From Astropecten irregularis (taxonomy: Eukaryota; Echinodermata; Asteroidea; Paxillosida; Astropectinidae): a stretch of 64,000 nucleotides of DNA. A model generated the notes under the pieces. The model saw only the letters and a program-made list of their open reading frames with translations, had not been told where the DNA came from and made no database searches. Positions 23,058 to 33,345 of the stretch are shown in pieces (within the stretch, counting starts at the first letter, position 1; each line of letters starts with the position of its first letter). The translations under genes and the position numbers were made by a program. Location of the stretch: contig OZ020255.1 in assembly GCA_963971285.1 (NCBI GenBank), forward strand, positions 17,690,931 to 17,754,930, written 5' to 3'.

Positions 23058-23825
23058 ATGATAGACATGAAATTCCTGGTGCGTTTCACTTCAGCTGTGA
23101 GCTTGTTTCTGTCACTGGGGATCATCCCAACTGCACTTGGCTTGAACTGGACTGATGAATGGACCCAATGGGGCAACTCTTTTTACAGAATGCAACCTTG
23201 TGGTACAGAGAAACTTTACCGCCCCGATGCTGTTGAGTGTTGTAAGAAACACTGTGGATACTTGGCCGTACCTTCTTCTCAGTCGGAGAACGATTTCATG
23301 TTTGCGTTGTACAACGTATTAACTCCAGGGGATGGTTTGTGGATTGGCTGCATTGGGGATGGAAACGGCACGTGGAGTTGCGCCGAAGGAGAAGACCGAG
23401 TCGATACCCAGTACAGAAACTGGTCACCGTGGCTGGATGAGAGGAAATGGGGAATGTGCGCAGTCATTACCCTGTATGGCGGGGCACCCGAAGATGGACA
23501 ATGGTACGGATTCGTGCCTTCTAATTGCGATGTTTCAACGAAGTTCTACATGTGCGAAAGGTTAGTCCAGTCCCGCCCTGACGTATGCACCGGAGCTGCA
23601 GCCGATCAGCAGTGCCTATCTGCCAAGCTCATCGAAGCACTGGAATCCAAGCATCTCTCCAAAGTGGCGATGCAAGGACAGTCCGCGTACAGCATCACTC
23701 AAGATTCACAACCTCAGAATGGACGCTACTTGAAAATGACTGTCAAATCTACTGACGTCAGAGAGGGTGGAATGAAGGTGGTGTCCAAAAATATCGCAGT
23801 CGATTTCTGCGAAGAAGGCAACTAA
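23058..23825 (+). CDS. Secreted C-type-lectin-like protein, A-type copy 2
   Basis: Single-exon gene, 255 aa from the ATG at 23058 (MIDMKFLVRF) or 252 aa from the ATG at 23067; either gives a signal peptide (SAVSLFLSLGIIPTALG). The open frame extends upstream to 22953, but the paralogues do not support that as coding. Closest to the 12.2 kb gene (GTEKLYRPDAVECC, ERKWGMCAVIT, GGAPEDGQWYG). It differs in short loops: YNVLTPGDG, WLDERKWG, and SNCDVSTKFYMCER. Cysteines match the other copies. It ends DFCEEGN. The upstream region (TGCACGAGGCGACATTAGAC, TTTTGCAGAATCTCAC) is homologous to that of the 12.2 kb gene. Confidence 0.9.
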   Translation: MIDMKFLVRFTSAVSLFLSLGIIPTALGLNWTDEWTQWGNSFYRMQPCGTEKLYRPDAVECCKKHCGYLAVPSSQSENDFMFALYNVLTPGDGLWIGCIGDGNGTWSCAEGEDRVDTQYRNWSPWLDERKWGMCAVITLYGGAPEDGQWYGFVPSNCDVSTKFYMCERLVQSRPDVCTGAAADQQCLSAKLIEALESKHLSKVAMQGQSAYSITQDSQPQNGRYLKMTVKSTDVREGGMKVVSKNIAVDFCEEGN

Positions 23826-24221
23826 TGTTATGTTTATCTTCATGAAATCACGGGGCGTTTCTGAAAGAAATGATGTCGACTGTTGAGCTTCATTTTAAGC
23901 AGGCTTGCCCAAGAATACAAGCACCACAAACTATGGCTGGATTCGACTCCCACAATCAGTAGAACCGCCAGTCCACTAGGCAACGGCACCCCACATAAGA
24001 CAAGTCAAACTTTTGTCCCTAAGCTTTGGGTTACCTTAAACGGGCAGGCATTTGGCGAGCCTATAACGGTCGCAAGAAAGTTCTGAAAGATGCGGCGTTG
24101 CTACAAATTATATACACTTTTACCAGTCGTTATACAAAATGGCAGGTGGAACCGCTAAATAGACAAGTGTCCCTGAGGTACACAAGATCCGTTAGATCGA
24201 GGCAGTTTTATTACAACGACT

Positions 24222-24460
24222 GTAGGGGCCTTTTCGAAACGGAGGCTTAGGCTCATCAGGCTCCAGCTCTGACATCCATAATGCTGAAAATATAGGTTGT
24301 GCTTTTTCACTGAAGTTGAAGCTCTGTTTTCCTTTTCATACTAGAGAATCTACTTCGGAACCGCAGCCATAAGCCTCTATTTTGATGCCCGTTGTTTTAG
24401 AATGGATTCACAAAATGGAGCCTGAAACGGAGCATGAGCCTCGGTTTCGAAAACGCCCTA
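24222..24460. mobile_element. MITE with TAGGG(G)C..TTTCGAAACGG ends
   Basis: Ends TAGGGGCCTTTTCGAAACGG and GGTTTCGAAAACGCCCTA; interior GGCTCATCAGGCTCCAGC and GGAGCATGAGCC. Third member of the 7967 and 11542 family. Confidence 0.78.
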
Positions 24461-24504
24461 TGTGTCTGTTCAGTGTCAGAAATGTCTCCCTCAGTCTAAA
24501 CTAA

Positions 24505-25640
24505 ACAGATTGAATCTGTTGTAGCTCATTTTCCTGCTCTCAAATAATGCAAAGTGTTTCTTCCTTCGAACTTTCAATGAAGTAAACAAAGTTTCAACAA
24601 CTTGCAAGAGGATGTAAATGTACACAGATTGCATTTTATTGATATTACAAAATAGGGTTTGGGGAGTCACAGAAGCATACATTGTCAGCGAGAAAAACCT
24701 GGGGCCAATTTCATAAAACTGTTAAGGAAATCTAAGTACCACAAAAAAAATACTTACACGTCTGTTTAAATTACAAGTGTATGGTAGAGCGCCTGTACGG
24801 TATTCAGGATGTCGCCGGTTCGAATCCCGCTCCAGTAAATTTTTCTTTGTTTACTTTTCAATAAATTACAAGTGGATAGTTAGTGAAGGAAGTTTGTGAA
24901 TTCAAAATTTGTAGGTGAAAATGTTCTTTGAACATTGAGCACGGATTGTATTTGGTCATAAAAAAAAAAAATTAATTTAAAAATCGAACTACTAATTCAT
25001 TGATGTTTTTTTAAACTCGAATTCATTAGGCTTTTAGTGAAGAGGATACAGCAATTTTTGCCTGGATATTTCAGAAGCTACAGAAGAAATGAAGCTAGCT
25101 AAGACTGAAAGATCTGGCCCTTTTTAATCTTAGAATTAGATATATATGAGCCTTTGATCACTTTTGTGGAAAAGGCACATTATAAATCTTAATTTTATTA
25201 TTCATATTATTATATTTAAGGTCACTTTTTCTCGATGTAGAGTAGTTTTCATGGTTATTACTTGCATTGTTTTTTTAAGGTATTGATGCTGTACATATAG
25301 ACCCAGTAACTGGGGCACTGAAGTCCCTTTTTTAAATTTGGGGGTCGACGGTCGGTCTAGCGCCCCAGAGAATCCCATAGAGTTTGACATTTTGTAAACG
25401 GAAAAATGGCAAATTGTCAGAAATTCTCTTGGGCGCTAGACCGACCATCGACCCCCGATAATTAAAAAAAAGGGAGTTCAGCGCCCTAGTTTCTGGGTCT
25501 ACTGTACGTGTATTATATTGTGTTTGAATGTGTATGTAGCAATATCAAGTGTAACTATTGTCGTGCACAAAATGAATAAAACCAATTTCAGTGATCACCT
25601 CAAACAAATTCAGAAAATTGGGAGGATTGCTTGGCATTTT
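24505..25640 (+). repeat. Lectin 3' flank duplicon, copy 2
   Basis: Homologous to 13690-15364, 27397-28875 and 31805-33250. Only the first 20 or so bases of the CTGGGGCCAATTTCATAAAA MITE remain (near 24703); the rest, and about 0.5 kb beyond, is deleted. This copy alone carries the SINE at 24780-24861. Confidence 0.85.
24780..24861 (+). mobile_element. tRNA-derived SINE, 5'-truncated, with 13-bp target duplication
   Basis: TATGGTAGAGCGCCTGTACG, B box GGTTCGAATCCC, then GCTCCAGT and the tail TTTTTCTTTGTTTACTTTTC. It is flanked by TAAATTACAAGTG on both sides (24767-24779 and 24862-24874). The three sister duplicons have the site without the SINE (near 14712, 28125 and 32440), so the insertion postdates the duplication. 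Confidence 0.9.
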
Positions 25641-26150
25641 GAATTAAGACAAACAAACAAACAAACACCCCAACCAACGACAAACAAATCAAAAGAAGAT
25701 ATGAGAAGACACAACCCACGACTGGAAACAAAAGTGTTTTATCATTTTCCTACACCACAGTACATGATCAGGGGCGGATCTATGCGTGCACGCCTCCCTC
25801 CTTTTCTTCCAGCCAAAAAAAAAGAATAAAAACAAATAATAAAAAAAGGGAAAGAAGAAAACACAATATATAGAGAGGGAGAAAGACTCAAAAAGAGAAG
25901 AAAAAAGAGGGGGAGACAAAATTAGCTAGCTTTGATCAACCCGAAATGCATCCATCGCTATTGAATTGGCGCATTTTATTTCCACGCATTTTATTTCCAC
26001 ACCCCCCTATTTTGGAAAATCCTGGATCCGCTCCAGATGGTGTACTGTTTGCAAGGACGAAAAAAAAAAAGAAAATGGAGTCTACAAAAAAAAAAGAGAG
26101 GAAAAGAGAAAAAAAAATGGGGGGAAAAACAGGAAAACCTTTAATATGCC
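25615..26150 (+). repeat. CAAA/purine duplicated block, copy 2
   Basis: GGAGGATTGCTTGGCATTTT, AAGACAAACAAACAAACA, AGAAGATATGAGAAGACA, ATCAGGGGCGGATCTATGCG, an A/G tract, TTAGCTAGCTTTGATCA, then TTTTGGAAAATCCTGGATCC. The GGGGCGGATC and GGATCCGCTCC pieces look like the ends of an embedded element. No gene. Confidence 0.8.
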
Positions 26151-26721
26151 AAAGCAGACAAGTTAATTACGCACACTGTATATCCTTACTGATGGCCTTT
26201 TAGTGTGCACCATAGAGCTATATTAAAATTACTAGAGCGCTACCTCCGTGTAAAAAGTGATGCCTGCTATGGGCGCATCCATGTTTGTGCACCAACCTAT
26301 GGAAAGCCCACAATTTTGTACGAACGAACACGGCTCACACAGTCATGATCGACTACTTGTGAAGTTGTCAGTGCCTGGCCGGGCTTTAATTTATCACTAC
26401 CAAAACAATTCACTTCACGTTAATTACTCTGTTCTTAGTTCTCTGAGCTGCGCTTCATATGCACTGAGCAAATTCGCTAATTCAGATAATTGCCCATTTA
26501 ATTTTGGATGCATCGCCGGAAAGCTTCCGTTTGAATGACGTATTGGTCGCAAGGACTGCAATCATATTATGACAGCAAAGACATTATTCAAAAAGGCTTG
26601 CTCTTTCATTCCGACTCTTTGATAATTCATAGTAAGCATCACCATTCAGTCGTGACCAATGCTTTGACGACGCACACGTCTGAGTTGTCGCAATCCGTCA
26701 CGTGACTTCCTGGATGATCGT

Positions 26722-26933
26722 GACAATACACGGGTTAACACTTCCAAAAAAGCGCATGCGTGATAGTGCCTCGTTTCGAAGTCGCGATCAAAACTGCCGA
26801 AGTGTAAACCCGTGTATTGTCTTCGACAATGGACGGGCTTACACTTAGAAAAGTGCGCACGCGTGGAAGTGCCTCGTTTCGAAGTTGCGATCAAAATCCA
26901 AGATGGCCGCCATGGTGTAAACCCGTGTATCCA
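26722..26933. mobile_element. Double foldback MITE (TACACGGGTT), copy 1
   Basis: ACAATACACGGGTTAACACT and AGTGTAAACCCGTGTATTGT bracket the first part; a second inverted pair (GGCTTACACTTAG, GGTGTAAACCCGTGTAT) extends it to 26933. CCTCGTTTCGAAGT.GCGATC appears in both halves. The copy at 29710-29920 has lost CCGTGTATTGT at the centre. Confidence 0.7.
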
Positions 26934-27039
26934 GACGGCTCTTACCGCTCGTGGTCACGTGTCACGTGATGTTCTATGCGGAGTTTTTCACTGCCGAACA
27001 GTGGCGTCGCCAAGGGGGGAGGGGGGGGGGGGCACGTTT

Positions 27040-27397
27040 CGAACGCCCATTTGTAAATATTTTTGGCACAAAATACATAAATGTTAATAATCAGGATGCA
27101 CTTACAGGCGACACATGACTTATAAAATGTGTGAGTGATAATAAATCAATCTTTAGATTGTTGCAACAATGGGAATTGTAGACCCGGGAACGCAGCTCTG
27201 CTCTAGCCATCGGAGGTAATTACCGGTATACCTCCGGCTCAGAATTACTGATTAGGAAGACTTTGAGCTACGCCGCACATTAATGCTTGAACATTGGAGC
27301 GAGTGGTCATTAATTAGTGATGTGTAAGTTGCACTAGACTGTCAAACGTCCTTCAGTCGCCACTCACATTTCTCGAGCAAAACCAGCGTATATACCC
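27040..27397 (+). pseudogene. Lectin promoter relic whose gene body is deleted
   Basis: This segment matches the region directly upstream of the 30.9 kb lectin (30388-30746), from AACGCCCATTTGTAAATATT to the shared GAGCAAAACCAGCGTATATACC. In the intact unit CCAAGTATCAATC and the lectin gene follow. Here TATATACC runs straight into CTCAAATAATGCAAAGTG, the start of the 3' flank duplicon. The whole coding region, about 1 kb or more, is missing. Confidence 0.88.
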
Positions 27398-28875
27398 TCA
27401 AATAATGCAAAGTGTTTCTTCCTTCGAACTTTCAATGAAGTAAACAAAGTTTCAACAACTTTAATTGCAAGAGGATGTATAATGTACACAGATTGCATTT
27501 TATTGATATTACAAAATAGGGTTTGGGGAGTCACAGAAGCATACATTGTCAGCGAGAAAAACCTGGGGCCAATTTCATAAAACTGTTAAGCACAAAAAGT
27601 TGCTTAGCACAAAAATGTCTCCCCCAATAAAACAAACTACCATTGAAAATTCCATTTGATATTCATGGTCAGCGAACAACAGCCGACAAAGAACAATCAC
27701 AAGTGATACACAACATGTGGAAATATTTTGGTTGTTAACCCTGTTTTTATTAAGACAGAAATGTCATGCTTAGCAAATTGTTGTGCTTAACAGTTTTATG
27801 AAATTGGCCCCAGTCTTGACATTTTGCTATATTTACATGCAGATGGTCCGATGCAGTGACGGATGATATGCACACTGTTATTATGTACAACTATTTACAA
27901 CTGCACATTTTTATACAGCTACGTCTCAAGTACAGCGAATTGTTTATAACATAATTTTAAGTCGAACCTTGTTCCTCCGCACAGATGTTTGAGTCATAAC
28001 AACGCTGGTATTAACGTCTAGGCCTACTTGTATTTACAAATTTGATTATTGTACAACTCGGTAAATGTAGGAAATCTAAGTACCACAAAAAAAATACTTA
28101 CACGTCTGTTTAATATACAAGTTGGTAGTTAGTGAAGGAAGTTTGTGATTTCAAAATTTGTAGGTGAAAATGTTCTTTACACATAAAGAAAATGTATTTA
28201 ACTTAAAATTGAACTACTAATTCATTGATGTTTTTTTTAACTCGAATTCATTAGGCTTTTAGTGAAGAGGATACAGCAATTTTTGCCTGGGTATTTCAGA
28301 GGCTACAGAAGAAAATGAAGCTAGCTAGGATTGAAACATCTGGGCATTTTTAATCTTAGAATTAGATATAATGCGCCTTTGATCACTTTTTGCGTCTTTG
28401 ATCACTTTTATGGAAAAGGCACATTATAAATCTTCATATTATTATTCATATTATTATATTTGAGGTCACCTTTTCTTGATGTAGAGCAGTTTTCATGTTT
28501 ATTACTTGCATTGGTTTTTCAAGGTATTGATGCTATACATATAGACCCAGTAACTTGGGCGCTGAACTCACTTTTTAAGTTTGGGGGTCGACGGTCGGTC
28601 TAGCGCCCCGGAGAATCCCATGAGTTTGACATTTTGTAAACGGAAAAATTGCAAATTCTCAGAAATTCTCTAGGGCGCTACGGACCGACCGTCGATCCCC
28701 AAAATTAAAAAAGGGAGTCCACCGCCCCAGTTACTGGGTCTACTGTAATTATTGTGTTTAAATGTGTATGTAGCAATATCAAGTGTAACTATTGTCGTGC
28801 ACAAAATGAATAAAGCCAATTTCAGTGATCACCTAAAACAAATTAAGAAAATTGGGAGGATTGCTTAGCATTTTG
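27397..28875 (+). repeat. Lectin 3' flank duplicon, copy 3 (without a gene upstream)
   Basis: Homologous to copies 1, 2 and 4 and very close to copy 4. It includes the MITE at 27565-27811 and the short inverted pair around GGGTCGACGGTCGGTCTAGC (28585-28700). Confidence 0.85.
27565..27811. mobile_element. MITE with GGGGCCAATTTCATAAAACT ends, copy 1
   Basis: Inverted ends GGGGCCAATTTCATAAAACT and GTTTTATGAAATTGGCCCC, with subterminal GCTTAGCAC / TTGTGCTTAAC. Other copies are at 31902-32147, 47656-47898 and 58894-59141. Confidence 0.9.
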
Positions 28876-29345
28876 AATTAAGACAAACAAACAAACAAAC
28901 AAACAAACACCCAAACCAACAACAAAAAAATCAAAAGAAGATATGAGAAGACAAAACCCACGACTGAAAACAACTGAAAAAACGACTGTTTTATCACTTT
29001 CCTGCACCACAGTACATGACCAGGGGCGAATATATGCGTGCACGCCTCCCCCTTTTCTTCCAGCAAAAAAAACAAAAAAAAAACAATATAAAGAGAGGAA
29101 GAAAGACTCAAAAAGAGAAGAAAAAAAGAGGGGGGAGACAAAATTAGCTAGCTTTGATCAACCCGAAATGCATCCGTCGCTATTGAATTGGCGCATTTTA
29201 TTTCCACACCCCCCTATTTTGGAAAATCCTGGATCCGCTCCAGATGATGTACTGTTTACAAGGACGTAACAAAAGAAAATGGAGTCTAAAAAAAAAAGAG
29301 AGAAAAAGAGAAAAAAATGGGGTGAAAAACCGGAAAACCTTTAAT
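28850..29345 (+). repeat. CAAA/purine duplicated block, copy 3
   Basis: Same order as copies 1 and 2. Here GAATTAAGACAAACAAAC is uninterrupted; in copy 4 a TTAA MITE sits at this point. No gene. Confidence 0.8.
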
Positions 29346-29349
29346 ATGC

Positions 29350-29990
29350 CAAAGCAGACAAGTTAATTATATACGCACACTGTATATCACTACCAGAACA
29401 ATTCACTTCACGTTAATTACTCTGTTCTTAGTTCTCTGAGCTGCGCTTCATATTATGCAGCAAATTCGCTAATTCAGATAATTGCCCATTTAATTTTGGA
29501 TGCATCGCCTGAAAGCTTCCGTTTGAATGACGTATTGGTCGCAAGGACTGCAATCATATTATGACAGCAAAGACATTATTCAAAGGCTTGCTCTTTCATT
29601 CCGACTCTTTGATAATTCATAGTAAAGCATCACCATTCAGTCGTGACCACTGCGTTGACGACACACACGTCTGAGTCGTCGCAATCCGTCACGTGACTTC
29701 CTGGATGATCGACAATACACGGGTTTACACTTCCAAAAAAGCGCATGCGTGATAGTGCCTCGTTTCGAAGTCGCGATCAAAACTGCCGAAGTGTAAACCC
29801 TGTCTTCGACAATGGATGGGCTTACACTTAGAAAAGTGCGCACGCGTGGAAGTGCCTCGTTTCGAAGTTGCGATCAAAATCCAAGATGGCCGCCATGGTG
29901 TAAACCCGTGTATCCAGACGGCTCTTACCGCTCGTGGTCACGTGTCACGTGATGTTCTATTCGGAGTTTTTCACTGCCGAACAGTGGCGT
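29350..29990 (+). repeat. Duplicate of 26150-27000, with foldback MITE copy 2
   Basis: Homologous to the interval ending at 27000 (GCCAAAGCAGACAAGTTAAT, TTCATTCCGACTCTTTGATA, TCACGTGACTTCCTGGATGA, CAAGATGGCCGCCATGG). A 200-bp stretch around 26200-26370 of the first copy is missing here. The foldback element occupies 29710-29920. Confidence 0.8.
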
Positions 29991-29991
29991 C

Positions 29992-30175
29992 GCCAAGGGG
30001 GGAGGGGGGTGCCCCCCCCCCTCCCGCGCCCCCCCCCCCCCCCCCCCATTTGAGACTTGGGTTGGTGAAAAAAATATAATATTATTGTAGTGCCCCCCCC
30101 CCCCCCAAACAATTGCTAATGCCCCCCTTGTGCCCCCCCCCCCCCACCAGACTCAAAAGTCTGGTGACGCCACTG
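29992..30175. mobile_element. C-rich MITE with CAGTGGCGTC ends
   Basis: Begins CAGTGGCGTCGCCA and ends TGGTGACGCCACTG; the interior is C-runs with TTTGAGACTTGGG and GACTCAAAAGTCTGG. At 27000 only the left end is present and sequence jumps about 0.35 kb ahead, so this part was deleted there or collapsed in assembly. Confidence 0.75.
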
Positions 30176-30699
30176 CTGCCGAAACACAGATTTAGCTTCG
30201 CTATACCAACTTCGCTTTTACTCGCTGCTTGCTCCATCCAAAACGGCTAGCAGCCACATTGTGCGCTGTGACTGTCTTCCTCTTACTACGATGTCAGTCA
30301 CTGTATAATACGTATACTCTCATGCGTGACTTAATAAGGCATTGTGAAGGAGAAACACATCGCCCCTCGAATCAACTTCTCCTTGTTCGAACGCCCATTT
30401 GTAAATATTTTTGGCACAAAATACATAAATGTTAATAATCAGGATGCACTTACAGGCGACACATGACTTATAAAATGTGTGAGTGATAATAAATCAATCT
30501 TTAGATTGTTGCAACAATGGGAATTGTAGACCCGGGAACGCAGCTCTGCTCAAGCCATCGGAGGTAATTACCGGTATACCTCCGGCTCAGAATTACTGAT
30601 TAGGAAGACTCTGAGCTACGCCGCACATTAATGCTTGAACATTGGAGCGAGTGGTCATTAATTAGTGATGTGTAAGTTGCATTAGACTGTCAAACGTAC

Positions 30700-30889
30700 C
30701 TCAGTCGCCACTCACATTTAACTCGAGCAAAACCAGCGTATATACCCAAGTATCAATCTCGTCACTCTTCCCCTCCATCTATATCTCTAGATCATAGATT
30801 TCAATTTGCAGTTTTCAGAGCATACTGGGCCTCTTCTCCACCAAAACCCGGCCTGTCAGTTCACGAGAAAAAAAAAACCTCCCAAAAAC
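30700..30889 (+). promoter_or_regulatory. Putative promoter and 5' UTR of the B-type lectin
   Basis: Contains TATA-like GCGTATATACC (30736-30746), then TCTATATCTCTAGATCA and CAGTTTTCAGAGCATACTGG shared with the 19.0 kb gene. Conservation between two paralogues and the TATA-like word suggest a promoter. No transcription start is known and the 19.0 kb gene lacks this exact TATA word. Confidence 0.4.
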
Positions 30890-31630
30890 ATGGCCAGCTT
30901 CAAATTCCTGGTGTGTTTCACCTCAGCTGTGAGCTTGTTTCTGTCAGGGATCAGCCCAACTGCAATTGGTGTGAAGACTGGATGGACCCAGTGGGGTAAC
31001 TCTCTTTACAAGATGCAACCTTGTGGTACAGACATACTAACCTACGCCGATGCCGTTGAGTGTTGTAAGAAACATTGTGCATACCTGGCCGTGCCTTCTT
31101 CTCAGTCGGAGAACGATTTCATGTTTGCGTTGCATCACGCATCAAATCCAAGCACTGGGATGTGGATTGGCTGCACTGTGGATGGAAACGGCGTGTGGAG
31201 TTGCACCGAAGGAGAAGACCGAGTCGATACCCAGTATAGAAACTGGTCACCGTCGACTGATTGGAAATCGGGAAAGTGTCCAGTAATTGCCGCAGATGGC
31301 TGGGCACCCGAAGATGGACAGTGGAACAAAAAACATTGCGATCAATTGAAGTTCTACATGTGCGAGAAGTTAGTTCAGTCCCGCCTTGACGTATGCACCG
31401 GAGCTGCAGCCGATCAGCAGTGCCTATCTGCCAAGCTCATCGAAGCACTGGAATCCAAGCATCTCTCCAAAGTGGCGATGCAAGGACAGTCCATGTACAG
31501 CATCACTCAAGATTCACAAGCTCAGATTGGAGACTACAAAATGACCGTCAAATCTACTGACGTCAGAGAGGGTGGAATGAAGGTGGTGTCCAAAAATATC
31601 GCCGTCGATTTCTGCAAAGAAGGCAACTAA
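30890..31630 (+). CDS. Secreted C-type-lectin-like protein, B-type copy 2
   Basis: Single-exon gene, 246 aa from the ATG at 30890 (MASFKFLVCF); the frame is open upstream to 30806 but that part matches the 5' UTR of the 19.0 kb paralogue. Signal peptide, then a C-type-lectin-like domain with the same cysteine pattern. The N-glycosylation sequence NGTWSC of the other three is NGVWSC here, so the sequon is lost. Variable loops: HHASNPSTG, WSPSTDWKSGKC, AADGWAPEDGQWNKKHCDQ. The C-terminal extension is nearly identical to the other genes and ends DFCKEGN. It has the most complete upstream region of the B type. Confidence 0.9.
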   Translation: MASFKFLVCFTSAVSLFLSGISPTAIGVKTGWTQWGNSLYKMQPCGTDILTYADAVECCKKHCAYLAVPSSQSENDFMFALHHASNPSTGMWIGCTVDGNGVWSCTEGEDRVDTQYRNWSPSTDWKSGKCPVIAADGWAPEDGQWNKKHCDQLKFYMCEKLVQSRLDVCTGAAADQQCLSAKLIEALESKHLSKVAMQGQSMYSITQDSQAQIGDYKMTVKSTDVREGGMKVVSKNIAVDFCKEGN

Positions 31631-31804
31631 TGTTATGTTTATCTTCATGAAGTCACGGGGCGTTTCTGAAAGAAATGATGTTGACTGTTGAGGGCTTCAT
31701 CCATAATAAGCAGGCTTGCCCAAGAATATCAACTGCACCACAAACTATGGCTGGATTCGACTCCCACAATCAGTAGACACGCCAGACCACTAGGCAACGA
31801 CACC

Positions 31805-33250
31805 CCATGTATATATGTACACATATTGCATTTTATTGATAATTATTACAAAATAGGGTTTGGGGAGTCACAGAAGCATACATTGTCAGCGAGATAAACC
31901 TGGGGCCAATTTCATAAAACTGTCAAGCACAAAAAGTTGCTTAGCACAAAAATGTCTCGCTTAATAAAACAAACCACCATTGAAAATTCCATTTGATATT
32001 CACTGTGGTCAGCGAACAACAGCCAAAGAACACTCACAAGTGATACACAACATGCCGGGAAATTTGGTTGTTAACCCTGTTTTTATCAAGACAGAAATGT
32101 CATGCTTAGCAAATTGTTGTGCTTAACAGTTTTATGAAATTGGCTCCCGCTGTCTTGACATTTTGCTATATTTACATGCAGATGGTCCGATGCAGTGACG
32201 GATGATGTGCATTATTATGTACATGTACAACTATTTACAACTGCACATTTTTATACAGCTACGTCTCAAGTACAGCGAATTGTTTTATTCCTCCGCACGG
32301 ATGTTTGAGTCATAACAACGCTGGTATTAACGTCTAGGCCTACATGTATTTACAAATTTGATTATTGTACAACTCGGTAAATGTAGGAAATCTAAGTACC
32401 ACAAAAAAATACTTACACGTCTGTTTAATATACAAGTGGATAGTTAGTGAAGGAAGTTTGTGATTTCAAAATTTGTAGGTGAAAATGTTCTTTGAACATT
32501 GAGCACGGATTGTATTTGGTCACAAAAAAAATGTATTTTAACTTAAGAATTGAACTACTAATTCATTGATGTTTTTTTTAACTCGAGTTCATAAGGCTTT
32601 TAGTGACTCGAGTTCATAAGGCTTTTAGTGAAGAGGACACAGCAATTTTTGCCTGGATATTTCAGAGGCTACAGAAGAAATGAAGCTAGCTAAGACTGAA
32701 ACATCTGGCCATTTTTAATCTTAGAATTAGATATATATGCGCCTTTGATCACTTTTGTGGAAAAGGCACATTATAAATTTTCATATTATTATTCATATTA
32801 TTATATTTATAATATTTAAGGTCACTTTTTCTTGATGTAGAGCAGTTTCCATGTTTATTACTTGCATTGGTTTTTCAAGGTATTGATGCTATACATATAG
32901 ACCCAGTAACTTGGGCGCTGAACTCCCTTTTTAAGTTTGGGGGTCGACGGTCGGTCTAGCGCCCCGGAGAATCCCATGAGTTTGACATTTTGTACAAGGA
33001 AAAATAGCAAATTCTCATAAATTCTCTAGGGCGCTAGACCGACCGTCGATCCCCAAAATTAAAAAAGGGAGTCCACCGCCCCAGTTACTGGGTCTACTGT
33101 ACGTGTACATCTTTTATATTGTGATTGAATGTGTATGTAACAATATCGAGTGTAACTATAGTCATGTACAAGATGAATAAAACCAAATTATGTGATCCCT
33201 TGAACAAAATTCAGACAATTCGAACTGTGCATCTCACAAGATAATGGTCA
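31805..33250 (+). repeat. Lectin 3' flank duplicon, copy 4
   Basis: Homologous to copies 1-3, entering the shared sequence at ACACATATTGCATTTTATTG; the first 90 bp or so of the duplicon are missing. Contains a 34-bp tandem duplication (GACTCGAGTTCATAAGGCTT twice near 32580-32630) and the MITE at 31902-32147. Confidence 0.85.
31902..32147. mobile_element. MITE with GGGGCCAATTTCATAAAACT ends, copy 2
   Basis: Almost identical to 27565-27811. Comparison with duplicon 1 near 13885, where GATAAAACTGCTGTCTTGAC is continuous, shows that copy 1 is the empty site. Confidence 0.9.
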
Positions 33251-33345
33251 TTTGAAAATAAGTTCTTTTTACAACAAGCTGATGTATACATGCACAAAGT
33301 CCTGCACAGGACAAACGGGGAGGATTGCTTGCTTGGCATTTTGAA

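Noticed and set aside
30806..30889. N-terminal extension of the fourth lectin (MQFSEHTGPL...)
   Set aside because: The same sequence is 5' UTR in the 19.0 kb gene, where the first ATG is MASFKF.
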